Of a stretch of DNA of 64,000 nt, positions 16,929-26,194 are shown one piece after another. The position numbers were made by a program, and so were the translations under genes. Location: contig NZ_JAVDDX010000001.1 of NCBI RefSeq assembly GCF_030848575.1, positions 1,488,001-1,552,000 on the forward strand. Direction: 5' to 3'. The notes beneath the pieces were generated by a model that ran no database searches, had not been told where the DNA came from, and was given only the letters and a program-made list of their open reading frames with translations. Numbering within the stretch: the first letter of the stretch is position 1; every line of letters starts with the position of its first letter. The DNA is from Haloarcula sp. H-GB4. Its GTDB lineage: Archaea > Halobacteriota > Halobacteria > Halobacteriales > Haloarculaceae.

Positions 16929-18893
16929 TTACTTCCCTTCGAAGTCCGGCTCCCCGTCGCCCATGAACGCGTTGATGCCCTCCATCACGTCGTCGGTGCC
17001 GATGAGGTGGCCGAAAGCCTGCGATTCGACTTCGAGGCCGGCGTCAATGTCGTCGCGGCCGGCGAGCATCGCGCGCTTGGTGAGTTTCTGTGCGACCGGC
17101 GGGCCGGCGGCCATGTCTTTGGCCAGTTCGAACGCCCGCTCGTGCAGGGCGTCGTTGTCGACGACCTCGTTGATGAAGCCGTACTCGGCCATCTCGTCGG
17201 CGTCGTAGCGGTCGCCCGTGAAGATAATCTCCTTGGCGCGGCCTTCGCCGACGATTCGGGCGAGGCGTTGCGTGCCGCCCCAGCCCGGCAGCAGGCCGAG
17301 GTTGTGTTCGGGCTGGCCCAGTTCGGAGCGTTCCGAGGCCACGCGGAGGTCGGCACAGGTCGCCAGTTCCATCCCGCCACCCAGCGCGTAGCCGTCGATT
17401 CCGGCAACAACCGGCATCGGGCATTCCTCAAGCTTTCCGAAGGTTTGCTGGCCCTTGCGGGAGAGTTCGATAGCGTCCAGCGGCGTCGCGTTCGAGGCCA
17501 TCGCCTGCACGTCGGCCCCGGCAGAGAACGCCTTGTCGCCGGCTCCGGTCAGCAGGATGGCACGCACCTCGTCGTCGTCTTCGAGTAGGTCGACGGCGTC
17601 GGCGAGGTCGTCCATCAGTTCCGGGCTGACGGTGTTCATCCGGTGCGGGCGGTCGAGTTCGATGTGACCGACCATGTCACCGGGATATTCGACGGTGACG
17701 TTGTCGAACTCCGCCGGTGCGTCGTCTTCGCTGCCGTAGAAGCCGCCCGCCTCGGCGGCTTCTTGGAGGCCGTCAGAGACGGCGTAACGCTCCGCGCCGG
17801 TCTCATCGTGGGTTTCCTCGAGTGTGTCGACGAGCGTCTCCAGACCAGTCTTGTCGGCGATCTTCGCGGGACCGTCCGGGAAGCCGCCGCCGAGCTGGAC
17901 AGCCTGGTCGATGTCTGCAACGGGAGCGACGTCGTTCTCAACGAGCTTTCCGACCTCATTTGCCATCACGGCGACGAGGCGGTGCTCGACGTCTTCGCGG
18001 CCGGCGTCGGTCGGAATGTCGACGCCGCCGTTCTCGTAGTCGTAGAAGCCTTTCCCGGTCTTCTTCCCGAGTTCCTCGTTCTCGACTTTCTCTTCGAGCA
18101 GCGGACACGGGGCGTAGGGCTCGCCCAGTACTTCGTGCATATATTCGAGGACGTGGAGGCCAACGTCGTTGCCCACCTGATCGGAGAGTTCGAACGACCC
18201 CATCGGCAGGCCCATGTCGAACTTCGTCGTCGAGTCGACCTCGGCGATAGTCGCGTCATCGCTGTGGACGAGCCACGCGGCCTCGTTCATCAGCGGGACG
18301 AGGATGCGGTTGACAATGAAGCCCGGCGAGTCCTTGCGGACGCGGACCGGCGTTTTGCCGAAGTCTTCGGCAAGCGCCTCGATGGCTTCCAGCGTGTCGT
18401 CACCGGAGTGTGCGCCGGAGATTACCTCGACCAGTTGCATCCGCACGGGCGGATTGAAGAAGTGCATCCCACAGAACTGCTCGGGCCGTTCGGTCACTTC
18501 CGACAGTTCCGTGATGGAGAGGCTAGACGTGTTCGTGGCGAAGATGGCGTCCTCGGGTGCGTGTGCCTCGACTTCAGTGTACACGTCCTTCTTGATCTCC
18601 ATTTTCTCCGGCACGGCCTCGATGACTACGTCGACGTCGTTGACTGCTTCCTCGACATCGACCAGCGGCGTCACGCGATCAAGCGCCGCATCGGCCTCCT
18701 CCTGCGTGAGCTGGTCTCTCTCGGCCAGCTTGTTCAGCGACCATTCGATGTTGTCGTAGCCGTCCTCAACGAACTCGTCTTTGATGTCTCGCATCCGCAC
18801 GTCGTAGCCTGCGAGCGCGGCCACTTCGGTGATTCCATGGCCCATATTCCCGGCACCGAGCACGGCGATAGTGTCAATATCCTCGAAATCCAT
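16929..18893 (-). CDS. 3-hydroxyacyl-CoA dehydrogenase / enoyl-CoA hydratase fusion
   Basis: A 654-residue fusion enzyme of fatty acid beta-oxidation. Residues 1-290 are the NAD-binding and first C-terminal parts of 3-hydroxyacyl-CoA dehydrogenase (VLGAGNMGHG near residue 10, FATNTSSLSITE near 115, GMHFFNPP). Residues about 290-385 hold a second dehydrogenase C-terminal domain, and about 400-654 an enoyl-CoA hydratase domain with AFSAGADVQAM and ALGGGMELATCADLRVAS. The order (dehydrogenase first) is the reverse of bacterial FadB but usual in archaea. The ATG at 18893 is chosen over an in-frame ATG at 18938 because the glycine-rich NAD motif then sits near the N-terminus. Divergent from the acyl-CoA dehydrogenase. 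Confidence 0.9.
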   Translation of the reverse strand: MDFEDIDTIAVLGAGNMGHGITEVAALAGYDVRMRDIKDEFVEDGYDNIEWSLNKLAERDQLTQEEADAALDRVTPLVDVEEAVNDVDVVIEAVPEKMEIKKDVYTEVEAHAPEDAIFATNTSSLSITELSEVTERPEQFCGMHFFNPPVRMQLVEVISGAHSGDDTLEAIEALAEDFGKTPVRVRKDSPGFIVNRILVPLMNEAAWLVHSDDATIAEVDSTTKFDMGLPMGSFELSDQVGNDVGLHVLEYMHEVLGEPYAPCPLLEEKVENEELGKKTGKGFYDYENGGVDIPTDAGREDVEHRLVAVMANEVGKLVENDVAPVADIDQAVQLGGGFPDGPAKIADKTGLETLVDTLEETHDETGAERYAVSDGLQEAAEAGGFYGSEDDAPAEFDNVTVEYPGDMVGHIELDRPHRMNTVSPELMDDLADAVDLLEDDDEVRAILLTGAGDKAFSAGADVQAMASNATPLDAIELSRKGQQTFGKLEECPMPVVAGIDGYALGGGMELATCADLRVASERSELGQPEHNLGLLPGWGGTQRLARIVGEGRAKEIIFTGDRYDADEMAEYGFINEVVDNDALHERAFELAKDMAAGPPVAQKLTKRAMLAGRDDIDAGLEVESQAFGHLIGTDDVMEGINAFMGDGEPDFEGK

Positions 18894-19006
18894 GACATAT
18901 CGTTCCACTGCCGGCCGAGGCTTCAACGTTTCTCTCATTAGAAAACCACTCTCCAGTTTATTTCGGATTACAAACCATTAATGCAGTTCACGTCAACACA
19001 CCACAT

Positions 19007-20164
19007 ATGGACTTCGGACTGACAGAAGAGCAGCGACAGATACAGGACGAGATCGCCCGGTTCGCGGAAAACGAAATCAAACCCGTCGCGACCGAGTACG
19101 ACACCGAAGAGAAGTTCCCCAAGGAAATCGTCGAAAAGGCCGCTGAGATGGGGCTGACAGGCGCGAACATCCCGATGGAATACGGGGGCGCAGGCTACGA
19201 TACACTGACGAACGCCATCATTGCTGAGGAGCTGTTCGCGGCCGATCCCGGGATCGGTCTGAGCATCCAGTCGGCCGCATTCGGCGCTGACGCCCTCATC
19301 GGGTTCGGCTCAGAAGCCCAGAAAGAGGAGTACCTAGAGCCAGTCGCGACGGGCGACGCCATCATGGGCGCGGCCATCTCCGAGCCCGACACCGGCTCGG
19401 ACGTGTCATCGGTGTCGACACAGGCGCGGAAGGAGGGCGACGAGTGGGTTATCAACGGCAACAAGATGTGGATTACCAACGGCTCGGTTGGTGACTACTT
19501 CGTCGTGCTCTGTGAGACCGATCCGGACGCGGAGGGGCGCTACAACGGCTTCTCACAGATTCTCATCGAGTCCGACCGCGACGGGTTTGAAGCCGAGAAG
19601 ATTACCGGGAAGCTCGGTATCCGTGCATCGGACACGGCAGAGCTCATCCTCAACGACGTTCGTGTCCCCGAGGAAAACCTTGTTGGCACGCGCGGGGCCG
19701 GCTTCCTCCAGATAATGCAGTTCTTCGACGAGACCCGGACTGGCGTGGCCGCACAGGGTGTCGGTATCGCCCGCGGGGCCGCCGAGCGTGCTCTGGAATA
19801 CGCTCAGGACCGCGAGCAGTTCGGCCAGTCCATCTCGGAGTTCCAGGCCACCCAGCACAAACTCGCCGAGATGTTCACCGAAATCGAGGCTGCACGCCAG
19901 CTTACGCACAAGTCTGCCTGGAGCGTCGACAACGACGCTGATAAGCTCACCCAGCTAGCTTCGATGGCCAAAGAGAAGGCTTCCCGCGTCGCCGTCGAGA
20001 CGGCCGACGAGGCCGTCCAGATCCACGGCGGCGCCGGCTACGTCAACGACTTCGACGTCGAGCGGTTCTACCGCGACGCCAAGATCACCCAGATTTACGA
20101 GGGGACGACCGAGATCCAGAAGAACATCATCGCCCGGGAACTGCTCGGGAAGGGCATGGCCTGA
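19007..20164 (+). CDS. acyl-CoA dehydrogenase
   Basis: A 385-residue flavoenzyme of the standard acyl-CoA dehydrogenase length. Family signatures are seen: [16 protein letters not shown] near residue 124, the flavin-binding WITNGS stretch near 155, and the C-terminal [18 protein letters not shown], whose Glu (in YEGTTE) is the usual catalytic base in this family. It oxidises acyl-CoA to enoyl-CoA and passes electrons to ETF. It is divergent from the 3HCDH-ECH fusion across 113 bases, so the two beta-oxidation genes may share control. A hairpin followed by T5 lies downstream (20227-20248). Confidence 0.92.
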   Translation: MDFGLTEEQRQIQDEIARFAENEIKPVATEYDTEEKFPKEIVEKAAEMGLTGANIPMEYGGAGYDTLTNAIIAEELFAADPGIGLSIQSAAFGADALIGFGSEAQKEEYLEPVATGDAIMGAAISEPDTGSDVSSVSTQARKEGDEWVINGNKMWITNGSVGDYFVVLCETDPDAEGRYNGFSQILIESDRDGFEAEKITGKLGIRASDTAELILNDVRVPEENLVGTRGAGFLQIMQFFDETRTGVAAQGVGIARGAAERALEYAQDREQFGQSISEFQATQHKLAEMFTEIEAARQLTHKSAWSVDNDADKLTQLASMAKEKASRVAVETADEAVQIHGGAGYVNDFDVERFYRDAKITQIYEGTTEIQKNIIARELLGKGMA

Positions 20165-20226
20165 ACAGACTCCAGTTGTCGGCGTTTGACGCCTGTCTCC
20201 CGAGCGTACACTTGCTGGGTGTTGAA

Positions 20227-20248
20227 AGTGGTCGAACCACTGCTTTTT
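20227..20248 (+). terminator. hairpin plus T-run after acyl-CoA dehydrogenase
   Basis: AGTGGT (20227-20232) and ACCACT (20236-20241) form a 6-base stem with a CGA loop, followed by GC and TTTTT (20244-20248). The T-run is what archaeal RNA polymerase usually responds to, and the position 60 bases after the stop fits a terminator. Confidence 0.5.
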
Positions 20249-20440
20249 AACCCACCGAGCGATGTAGTCGGAGCAACGATGGGCGATCAAGTCTCATGCC
20301 TCGCTACTCGCCCGTTTCGGACCGTGATCAGTTGCTGCTCTCCCCGTCGCTGTTGTCGGCCTCAGTAACTTCTGTCCGGGGATTCGGACCGCGACCGACT
20401 GTTTCGTGCGCAGACGATACGCTACCACTACAACACACCA

Positions 20441-20998
20441 ATGTTCGACCGACTGAAAGCGGATATCCGTACAGCACTCACAAAGGACCCGGCGGCGACC
20501 AGCGCCGTGGAGGTCGCGCTCACATATCCCGGGCTGCACGCGATCTGGGCCTATCGCATCGCCCACTGGCTCTGGATGAACGACCGGACCATGCTCGCAA
20601 GACTCATTTCCCACGTCACGCGGTTCCTGACAGGTGTTGAGATCCACCCCGCCGCGGAGATCGGCGAGCGTGTGTTCATCGACCACGGAATGGGCATCGT
20701 CATCGGGGAGACTGCCGAGATCGGCGACGACGTGCTCCTGTACCACGGGGTCACCCTCGGCGGCACGTCCATGCGTCGGAAGAAGCGCCATCCAACGGTC
20801 GAGGACGGCGCGACCATCGGCGCTGACGCTTCGATAATGGGGCCGATCACCGTTGGAGAGAACGCGTCCGTCGGCGCTGGCGCTGTTGTCGTCGATGACG
20901 TGGCCCCGGAGGCAACAGTCGTGGGCAATCCGGCGGAGCCCGTCGGCGCTGCCGGTGTGGCCTCGCCGAATCCCGACCCTATTATCGCCGACGGCTAA
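20441..20998 (+). CDS. cysE: serine O-acetyltransferase
   Basis: A 185-residue hexapeptide-repeat acetyltransferase of the short CysE type. It converts L-serine and acetyl-CoA to O-acetylserine, the first step of cysteine synthesis. The N-terminal helical part (residues 1-60) is followed by the left-handed beta-helix with [20 protein letters not shown], the catalytic-loop [20 protein letters not shown] near residue 88, and [14 protein letters not shown] cytoplasmic trimer or hexamer is expected. The C-terminal tail that binds cysteine for feedback inhibition in bacteria is not obvious. Confidence 0.9.
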   Translation: MFDRLKADIRTALTKDPAATSAVEVALTYPGLHAIWAYRIAHWLWMNDRTMLARLISHVTRFLTGVEIHPAAEIGERVFIDHGMGIVIGETAEIGDDVLLYHGVTLGGTSMRRKKRHPTVEDGATIGADASIMGPITVGENASVGAGAVVVDDVAPEATVVGNPAEPVGAAGVASPNPDPIIADG

Positions 20999-21043
20999 CG
21001 ACGACAGATACGTTCTTTTCCGTCGAGTCAGTACAACAAAGCG

Positions 21044-21655
21044 ATGAGTGACTCGCCACACGAGGTGTTACGCGCAGACCCCGACATCGGGCCGCTGGTC
21101 GAGACACACGGCGAACTCACGCTCGACCCGGCGTCGGATCTCTTCGAGCGGCTCGTCGTCTCGATTCTCCGCCAGCAGGTGTCGATGGCGTCGGCCGCCG
21201 CGACACGGGAACGGCTGTTTGACGCCGTTACCGTGACACCGGCGGGCATCAGAGACGCTGACAACGAGGTGCTCCGAGATGCCGGCCTCTCGCGGCAGAA
21301 GACCCGCTACGTCAACGAGGTCGCCGATGCGTTTCTGGAACACGGCTACTCGCTGGCGGCGTTCGAGGATGCCGCTGACGAGGAAATCCACGAAGAGCTA
21401 ACGGCCATCACGGGCGTTGGCGACTGGACCGCAAATATGCAACTCCTGTTCGCGTTCGGCCGCGAAGACGTGTTCCCGGTCGGCGACCTCGGCATCCGGA
21501 AGGGGTTCGAAGCCGTCGTCGGCGAGGGCTACAGCCGCGCGGAGATGCGAGAGTACGCCGAGCAGTGGTCGCCGTATCGGAGCTACGCGAGCCTGTATCT
21601 GTGGCGGGCTAGCGAGGATATCGCCGAGAGCGTCGCGGAAGTGAACGAAGACTGA
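21044..21655 (+). CDS. alkA: DNA-3-methyladenine glycosylase, HhH-GPD family
   Basis: A 203-residue base-excision repair glycosylase. The helix-hairpin-helix region LTAITGVGDWTANMQLLFAF is at about residues 120-139, followed by VFPVGDLGIRKGF, whose Asp is the catalytic residue of the AlkA family. It removes alkylated purines from DNA. It lacks the N-terminal extra domain of E. coli AlkA, as is common for archaeal and short bacterial versions. It follows cysE by 45 bases on the same strand, and may be cotranscribed. Confidence 0.88.
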   Translation: MSDSPHEVLRADPDIGPLVETHGELTLDPASDLFERLVVSILRQQVSMASAAATRERLFDAVTVTPAGIRDADNEVLRDAGLSRQKTRYVNEVADAFLEHGYSLAAFEDAADEEIHEELTAITGVGDWTANMQLLFAFGREDVFPVGDLGIRKGFEAVVGEGYSRAEMREYAEQWSPYRSYASLYLWRASEDIAESVAEVNED

Positions 21656-21685
21656 ACCGGGCCGGAAGCTGGTACTGGCGCGCCG

Positions 21686-23038
21686 TTACTCTTCGCTCTG
21701 TTCCTCTTCCTCGGTGTCTACTTCCGATTCGTCGTCCGCGCGGCGGTTCACGTCAACCTGGTAGTGTTTGAGGATGTCCCGTCCCAGCAACAGCGGGTAG
21801 TCCATGTGCCCGCGGTCTTCAACGCTGGCAGTGACGGTGTGCTGGGTCCCGCCAACGCCGACGACGAGGTCGACAACTGGGCGCGAGCGGCCAGATTTGA
21901 CGCTTCCGGACTTGATCTTGACGATGTCGAGAATCGGCCCCGTTCCGATTTCCGCGGCGAGCTTGGCGTCGATGCTAGTTCTGGTCGCGCCAGTGTCGGA
22001 TTTTGCAAGGACGGACTTTGTCCCCTGTGTTCCGGTGACGACGACCTCCTCGATGTAGCCAACGACGACGTTTTTCTGCGCTTGCGGCTGTGGCTTTTTC
22101 GGCGTACACGCGGGCTTTGAGTCGTCAATCCGGTCGGAAAGCCGCTCAACGGTGTCTTCGTCAACGCTGCCACCGGCCCGTTCGATGGCGAGCTGGGCGA
22201 TGTAGGGGGCGGGGCTGACGCCGCTGGCTTTGAATAGGCCGCGGAACCCGGCAGTGGGGTTCACTTCGAGTACGTAGTATCCGTCATCGCTCTGAACAAT
22301 ATCGACACCGGCGTAATCCAGCCCGATGGCGTCGACCGAATCGAGAGCAATTTCCTTGACCCGTTCGGGGAGTTCGCCCGTCATGTCCTCGACCTCGCCG
22401 CCGAGCGCGACGTTCGTCCGCCACTCACCTTCGGGCGCGTAGCGGTTCATCGCGCCGACGATCTGGTCGCCGACGACGTACACGCGGAGGTCGTGGTGGC
22501 GCTGCTCGTCGTGTTCCATGTACTCCTGTAGGAACGCGTAGCGGCCGCCAACCTGTGCGTTGACCTGGTTTTCCAGGTCGACCATCCACGTCCCGCCGCC
22601 GTGGGTGCCGATAGCCGTTTTGTACACTGCGCGGTCACCGAAGCGGTCCCGCTCCTCGTTCAGCAGGTCACTCGATAGCGCGAGCAGGGCGTCCGGGACC
22701 GGAACGCCGGCATCGGCCAACGCGGCGGCGCTTGCGAACTTGTGCAGCGCCGTGGTCGCAGCCATCGGCTCGTTCAACGTCGGTGCGAGCCGGCTGATGG
22801 TCATCCCGAGGCCGATGCCTTCCGCGGGGTGTTCGTCGCTGGAAAGCAGCAGACGGTTTGCGACCACATCGACGTTGGGATCAAGCGTCATTTCGCCGTC
22901 GGTAACGCTGATAGCGGTGTTTTCGGCGCGGAGCCACTCCGTGTCGTAGCCCATCTCATCGACCGCGTTCAGGATGGCCTTCGACTCCTTGCTGGAGTGG
23001 AGGCTGAGAACGCCAACCGTGATATCCTGGTCGCTCAT
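21686..23038 (-). CDS. RimK-like ATP-grasp ligase fused to a retropepsin-like (RimB/COG4067) domain
   Basis: A 450-residue two-domain protein. Residues 1-290 are an ATP-grasp ligase of the RimK type (KTAIGTHGGGTWMV near residue 142; the metal-binding VLEVNPTAGFRG near 265), which would add glutamate or another amino acid to a peptide or small molecule. After a linker rich in Pro and Gln, residues about 320-430 form a COG4067-type domain with the aspartyl-protease-like SDTGATRTSID near 345 and LLGRD near 418. The tail is acidic. The divergent neighbour (23153) is an aspartoacylase-like metallohydrolase, the usual companion in predicted amino-acid ligase systems. Substrate unknown. Confidence 0.85.
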   Translation of the reverse strand: MSDQDITVGVLSLHSSKESKAILNAVDEMGYDTEWLRAENTAISVTDGEMTLDPNVDVVANRLLLSSDEHPAEGIGLGMTISRLAPTLNEPMAATTALHKFASAAALADAGVPVPDALLALSSDLLNEERDRFGDRAVYKTAIGTHGGGTWMVDLENQVNAQVGGRYAFLQEYMEHDEQRHHDLRVYVVGDQIVGAMNRYAPEGEWRTNVALGGEVEDMTGELPERVKEIALDSVDAIGLDYAGVDIVQSDDGYYVLEVNPTAGFRGLFKASGVSPAPYIAQLAIERAGGSVDEDTVERLSDRIDDSKPACTPKKPQPQAQKNVVVGYIEEVVVTGTQGTKSVLAKSDTGATRTSIDAKLAAEIGTGPILDIVKIKSGSVKSGRSRPVVDLVVGVGGTQHTVTASVEDRGHMDYPLLLGRDILKHYQVDVNRRADDESEVDTEEEEQSEE

Positions 23039-23152
23039 GCTGTCGCTTTCTGTCGGCCATAGTATAGATGTACGGATACGTAATGCGGGACAACTCTACC
23101 GGAGGACCGCCTTGCCGGAGGGGTTTTAGCTGTCGCCTCTCGTTGTGATGGC

Positions 23153-24175
23153 ATGGACGAGGCCGAGCCGTTCACCTACGATGGGGGAATCGTTGCGCCG
23201 GGCGAAACCCGCAACGTTCGCTACACGGTCAGCGAGACGTATCTGGGGGATTCCGTCCGGATGCCGGTTACCATCGTCAACGGGGAGCGGCCCGGTCCGA
23301 CAGTGTTTCTCACTGCAGCGGCACATGGCGACGAACTCAACGGCATCGAGGTCGTTCGAGAGGTCGCTCACGAATGGGACCACGACGGGCTGGCGGGGAC
23401 ACTGGTCTGTCTGCCGGTGCTGAATGTCCCTGCGTTTCTGGCACAGGAGCGATACCTGCCCATCTACGACCGGGACCTGAACCGCTCGTTCCCCGGCGAC
23501 CCCGAGTCGACGAGCGCGAAACGGATGGCCCACGAGATTTTCCGGAATTTTCTGGCCCCCTGTGACGTAGGCCTCGATTTCCACACGTCGACGCGTGGGC
23601 GAACGAATATGCTCCACGTCCGGGCGGACATGGACGACCCAGAGGTTGCACGGGTCGCGAACGCCTTCGCGTCGAACGTCATCATCTCCTCAAGTGGCCC
23701 GTCGGGGTCGCTCCGGCGGGAGTTGAGCGATTCGGGCGTCCCGACAATCACGATAGAGATGGGCGAAGCCCATCGGTTCCAGCGGCCGCTCATCGACTCA
23801 GCTCTAGAGAGTGTACGGTCAGTGCTTGCGGAGTTCGGCCTCCGGGACTCCGACACCGTCCGGTGGCCGGGCTGGCGGACAGTCATCGACGACAACGGCG
23901 AGAAAACCTGGATCCGTGCGGACTCGGGCGGCCTGGTGGATATGCACTATGACCGCGGCGACCTGGTGTATGAGGGCGATGTGATCTGTACGATCACGAA
24001 CCCGTTCAAGACGGAGAACACGTTGATGCGTGCGCCGTTTACCGGTCTGCTGGTCGGTATCCTTGAGAACCCACTGGTGTATCCCGGCAACCCCCTCTGC
24101 CATCTGGTTCGACTTGACGACCGGACACAGCGGGCGATCGAGTGGAACCGCCGGACGAACGACGACGATTGGTAA
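23153..24175 (+). CDS. succinylglutamate desuccinylase / aspartoacylase family metallohydrolase
   Basis: A 340-residue zinc carboxypeptidase-fold enzyme of the AstE/aspartoacylase family. The zinc ligands are visible in AAHGDELNG (residues about 61-69; His and Glu) and DFHTSTRG (about 141; His), DRDLNRSFPG precedes the latter, and the catalytic Glu lies in TIEMGEAH (about 200). The C-terminal 100 residues are a beta-rich domain with a lipoyl-like region (GLVDMHYDRGDLVYEGDVIC). It would hydrolyse an N-acyl amino acid or amide. It is divergent from the RimK-retropepsin fusion across 114 bases, so the two probably act on the same product. Confidence 0.85.
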   Translation: MDEAEPFTYDGGIVAPGETRNVRYTVSETYLGDSVRMPVTIVNGERPGPTVFLTAAAHGDELNGIEVVREVAHEWDHDGLAGTLVCLPVLNVPAFLAQERYLPIYDRDLNRSFPGDPESTSAKRMAHEIFRNFLAPCDVGLDFHTSTRGRTNMLHVRADMDDPEVARVANAFASNVIISSSGPSGSLRRELSDSGVPTITIEMGEAHRFQRPLIDSALESVRSVLAEFGLRDSDTVRWPGWRTVIDDNGEKTWIRADSGGLVDMHYDRGDLVYEGDVICTITNPFKTENTLMRAPFTGLLVGILENPLVYPGNPLCHLVRLDDRTQRAIEWNRRTNDDDW

Positions 24176-24274
24176 CTGTGGAGTAGTCAATTGACGAACG
24201 TCTTCGGCCGGGATTCCGGCGATACGCGTCCGTTGTAGAAACTACTATCTGTCCCCGGACTAACCCCCCAGTGT

Positions 24275-24694
24275 ATGAGTCAGTCTTACAATCGCGGCAC
24301 CGTCGAGGACTTCGGACGGTGGCGGGAGTTCACGGCCGGGATGTGGGCCTGGATCTTCCACAAGTTCACCGGCTGGGTTCTCGTGGGCTACCTGTTCACC
24401 CACATCGCGGTGCTGAGCACTTCGGTCGGCGTCGATCCGGCGAGCGCGCAGGCAGGCAGCGACCTCTACACCAGCACGCTCAGTGGCCTCGAATCGCTGC
24501 TGATCGTCCGGTTCCTTGAAGTCGGTCTGCTGGCCGTCGCCGTCTTCCACATCCTCAACGGGATTCGGCTACTGATGGTTGATCTCGGCGTGGGGCTGGA
24601 ATCGCAGGACAAGAGCTTCTACGCGTCACTCCTGCTGACCGGCGCAATCGTCATCGCAAGCGTGCCGACGTTCCTCGGGGGGAAACTAGCCTAA
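24275..24694 (+). CDS. sdhC: succinate dehydrogenase cytochrome b subunit (SdhC)
   Basis: A 139-residue membrane subunit of complex II. Three hydrophobic segments (about residues 28-50, 75-95, 112-132) are predicted, with conserved His residues in [16 protein letters not shown] and [10 protein letters not shown] that probably bind haem b. It anchors the enzyme and passes electrons to menaquinone. The stop overlaps the sdhD start by one base (TAATG, 24692-24696). First gene of the sdhCDB run. Confidence 0.92.
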   Translation: MSQSYNRGTVEDFGRWREFTAGMWAWIFHKFTGWVLVGYLFTHIAVLSTSVGVDPASAQAGSDLYTSTLSGLESLLIVRFLEVGLLAVAVFHILNGIRLLMVDLGVGLESQDKSFYASLLLTGAIVIASVPTFLGGKLA

Positions 24695-25059
24695 TGGCAC
24701 AGCACTACTCCTCCTTTGACCGCGGCGGGCGTCGCTGGCTGTTCCAGCGCCTGACAGCGGTGTTCCTCATTGGCGTGCTCGCGTTCCACTTCATGCTATT
24801 GCACTTCGTGAACCACGCCTCTGACATCACGTTCCTCGGCACGCAAGCCCGGATGAGTCAGGTCAGCTACTTCGCAACGATGTGGCTGTTCCTCGTCACC
24901 GCGACGTTCCACGGCGTCAACGGTGTGTACAACGCGCTGGTCAATCAGGGACTCACCGGTTCCCAGAAAAACGCAGTCAAATACATGCTTGGCATCGCCG
25001 GCCTCCTGCTCGTCGTGCAGGGGACCCGCGTGTCGCTGGCCATGACGACCCTCGTCTGA
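24694..25059 (+). CDS. sdhD: succinate dehydrogenase hydrophobic membrane anchor subunit (SdhD)
   Basis: A 121-residue membrane anchor with three hydrophobic segments. The N-terminal SFDRGGRRWLFQRLTAVFL and the following HFMLLHFVNH, and later TATFHGVNGVYN with its His, match the haloarchaeal SdhD family. It forms the membrane domain with SdhC. It overlaps sdhC by one base and is followed after three bases by sdhB, so it is in the middle of an operon. Confidence 0.92.
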   Translation: MAQHYSSFDRGGRRWLFQRLTAVFLIGVLAFHFMLLHFVNHASDITFLGTQARMSQVSYFATMWLFLVTATFHGVNGVYNALVNQGLTGSQKNAVKYMLGIAGLLLVVQGTRVSLAMTTLV

Positions 25060-25062
25060 ACT

Positions 25063-25950
25063 ATGAGTACGCAAATCGAACAACAGGAAACCGAGACGGA
25101 GGCCGACGAAGAGACAGAGCCCGAGGTCGAATCCCCGGGCGATCGTCGGCGCGCACAGCGAGACGAACGACAGGCACAGGAGCAGGCCCAGCGGGAAGTC
25201 GAAGAGGAGACGCTCGACGACGAAGACACGATCACGCTGAAAGTGTTCCGCTACGACCCCGAAGTCGAGGGGAAGCAGGAACCACGCTTCGACGATTTCC
25301 GTGTTCCGTTCCACAAGGGCATGACCATCCTCGATGCCCTCATCTACGCACGCGACCACTACGACTCCTCGCTGACCTTCCGACACTCCTGTCGACAGGC
25401 TGTCTGTGGGTCAGACGCTCTGTTTGTCAACGGACGACAACGCCTCGGCTGCAAGACGCAGATCTCCGAGCTTGAGGACCCGGTCCGCATCGAGCCGCTG
25501 CCCCACCAGGAGGTCGTGAAGGACCTCGTCGTCGACATGGAGCACTTCTACGACCAGATGGAGGCCGTCGAGCCGTACTTCGACGCCGACGAGACTCCGG
25601 ACGACAAGCTCGAAGAGCAACGTCAGACCCGGGAGAACCGCGAGAAAGTCAAGATGTCGACGCGGTGTATCTGGTGTGGCGCGTGTATGTCCTCGTGTAA
25701 CATCGCCGCTGGCGACAACGAGTACCTCGGCCCTGCCGCCATCAACAAGGCGTACCGCTTTGCGATGGACGAGCGCGAGGGCGAGAACCGCAAGCAGGAG
25801 CGCCTCCGCATCATCGAACAGGAACACGGCGTCTGGCGCTGCCAGACCCAGTTCTCCTGTACCGAAGTGTGTCCGAAAGACATCCCGCTGACCGAGCACA
25901 TCCAAGAGCTGAAGCGGGAAGCGGTCAAGAACAACCTCAAGTTCTGGTGA
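25063..25950 (+). CDS. sdhB: succinate dehydrogenase iron-sulfur subunit (SdhB)
   Basis: A 295-residue electron-transfer subunit. A charged, Glu/Gln-rich extension (residues 1-55) precedes the 2Fe-2S domain with SCRQAVCGSDALFVNG and the following GC, then the 4Fe-4S/3Fe-4S domain with CIWCGACMSSC and CTEVCPKDIP. The extension is long compared with bacterial SdhB (about 240 residues) and is typical of halophilic adaptation. It carries electrons from the flavoprotein SdhA to the membrane subunits. Unusually, sdhA does not follow directly but lies 3.1 kb away at 29052. Confidence 0.95.
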   Translation: MSTQIEQQETETEADEETEPEVESPGDRRRAQRDERQAQEQAQREVEEETLDDEDTITLKVFRYDPEVEGKQEPRFDDFRVPFHKGMTILDALIYARDHYDSSLTFRHSCRQAVCGSDALFVNGRQRLGCKTQISELEDPVRIEPLPHQEVVKDLVVDMEHFYDQMEAVEPYFDADETPDDKLEEQRQTRENREKVKMSTRCIWCGACMSSCNIAAGDNEYLGPAAINKAYRFAMDEREGENRKQERLRIIEQEHGVWRCQTQFSCTEVCPKDIPLTEHIQELKREAVKNNLKFW

Positions 25951-26047
25951 ATTCGGGGTAGTATTCCTTCTGCAGAAAGCCGCTAGCCGTCAGGTACGCT
26001 GCGTCTGTCGCCACCTGTCATTGGTCAGTTGTTTCAAAAGCGTACGC

Positions 26048-26085
26048 GCTTCCTCCCACGACGAAAGTCGTGGGCTTCCGCGCTG
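26048..26085. mobile_element. transposon-end-like palindrome (IS200/IS605 or PATE remnant)
   Basis: CCCACGAC (26055-26062) and GTCGTGGG (26067-26074) form a perfect 8-base stem with GAAA loop, flanked by gcttcct and cttccgcg. Sequences of this exact kind (a CCCACGAC...GTCGTGGG hairpin) mark the ends of IS200/IS605-type (TnpB) elements and derived palindrome-associated elements in haloarchaea. No tnpA or tnpB is present, so this is a solo remnant. It lies just after sdhB, where the sdh operon is interrupted. Confidence 0.6.
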
Positions 26086-26194
26086 CTCCCGCTGTGACCC
26101 AGAGTAGCCTGAGACAGTCACTATAGGACATGGGACCACAGTGCGTTCAGGAGCTATCAAGATTTATTGGCAACTCTGGACAACTATTCAACAA

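Noticed and set aside
17643..18941. 432-codon open frame antisense to the 3HCDH-ECH fusion
   Set aside because: Shadow of a strongly supported gene; composition is not haloarchaeal and no domain is visible.
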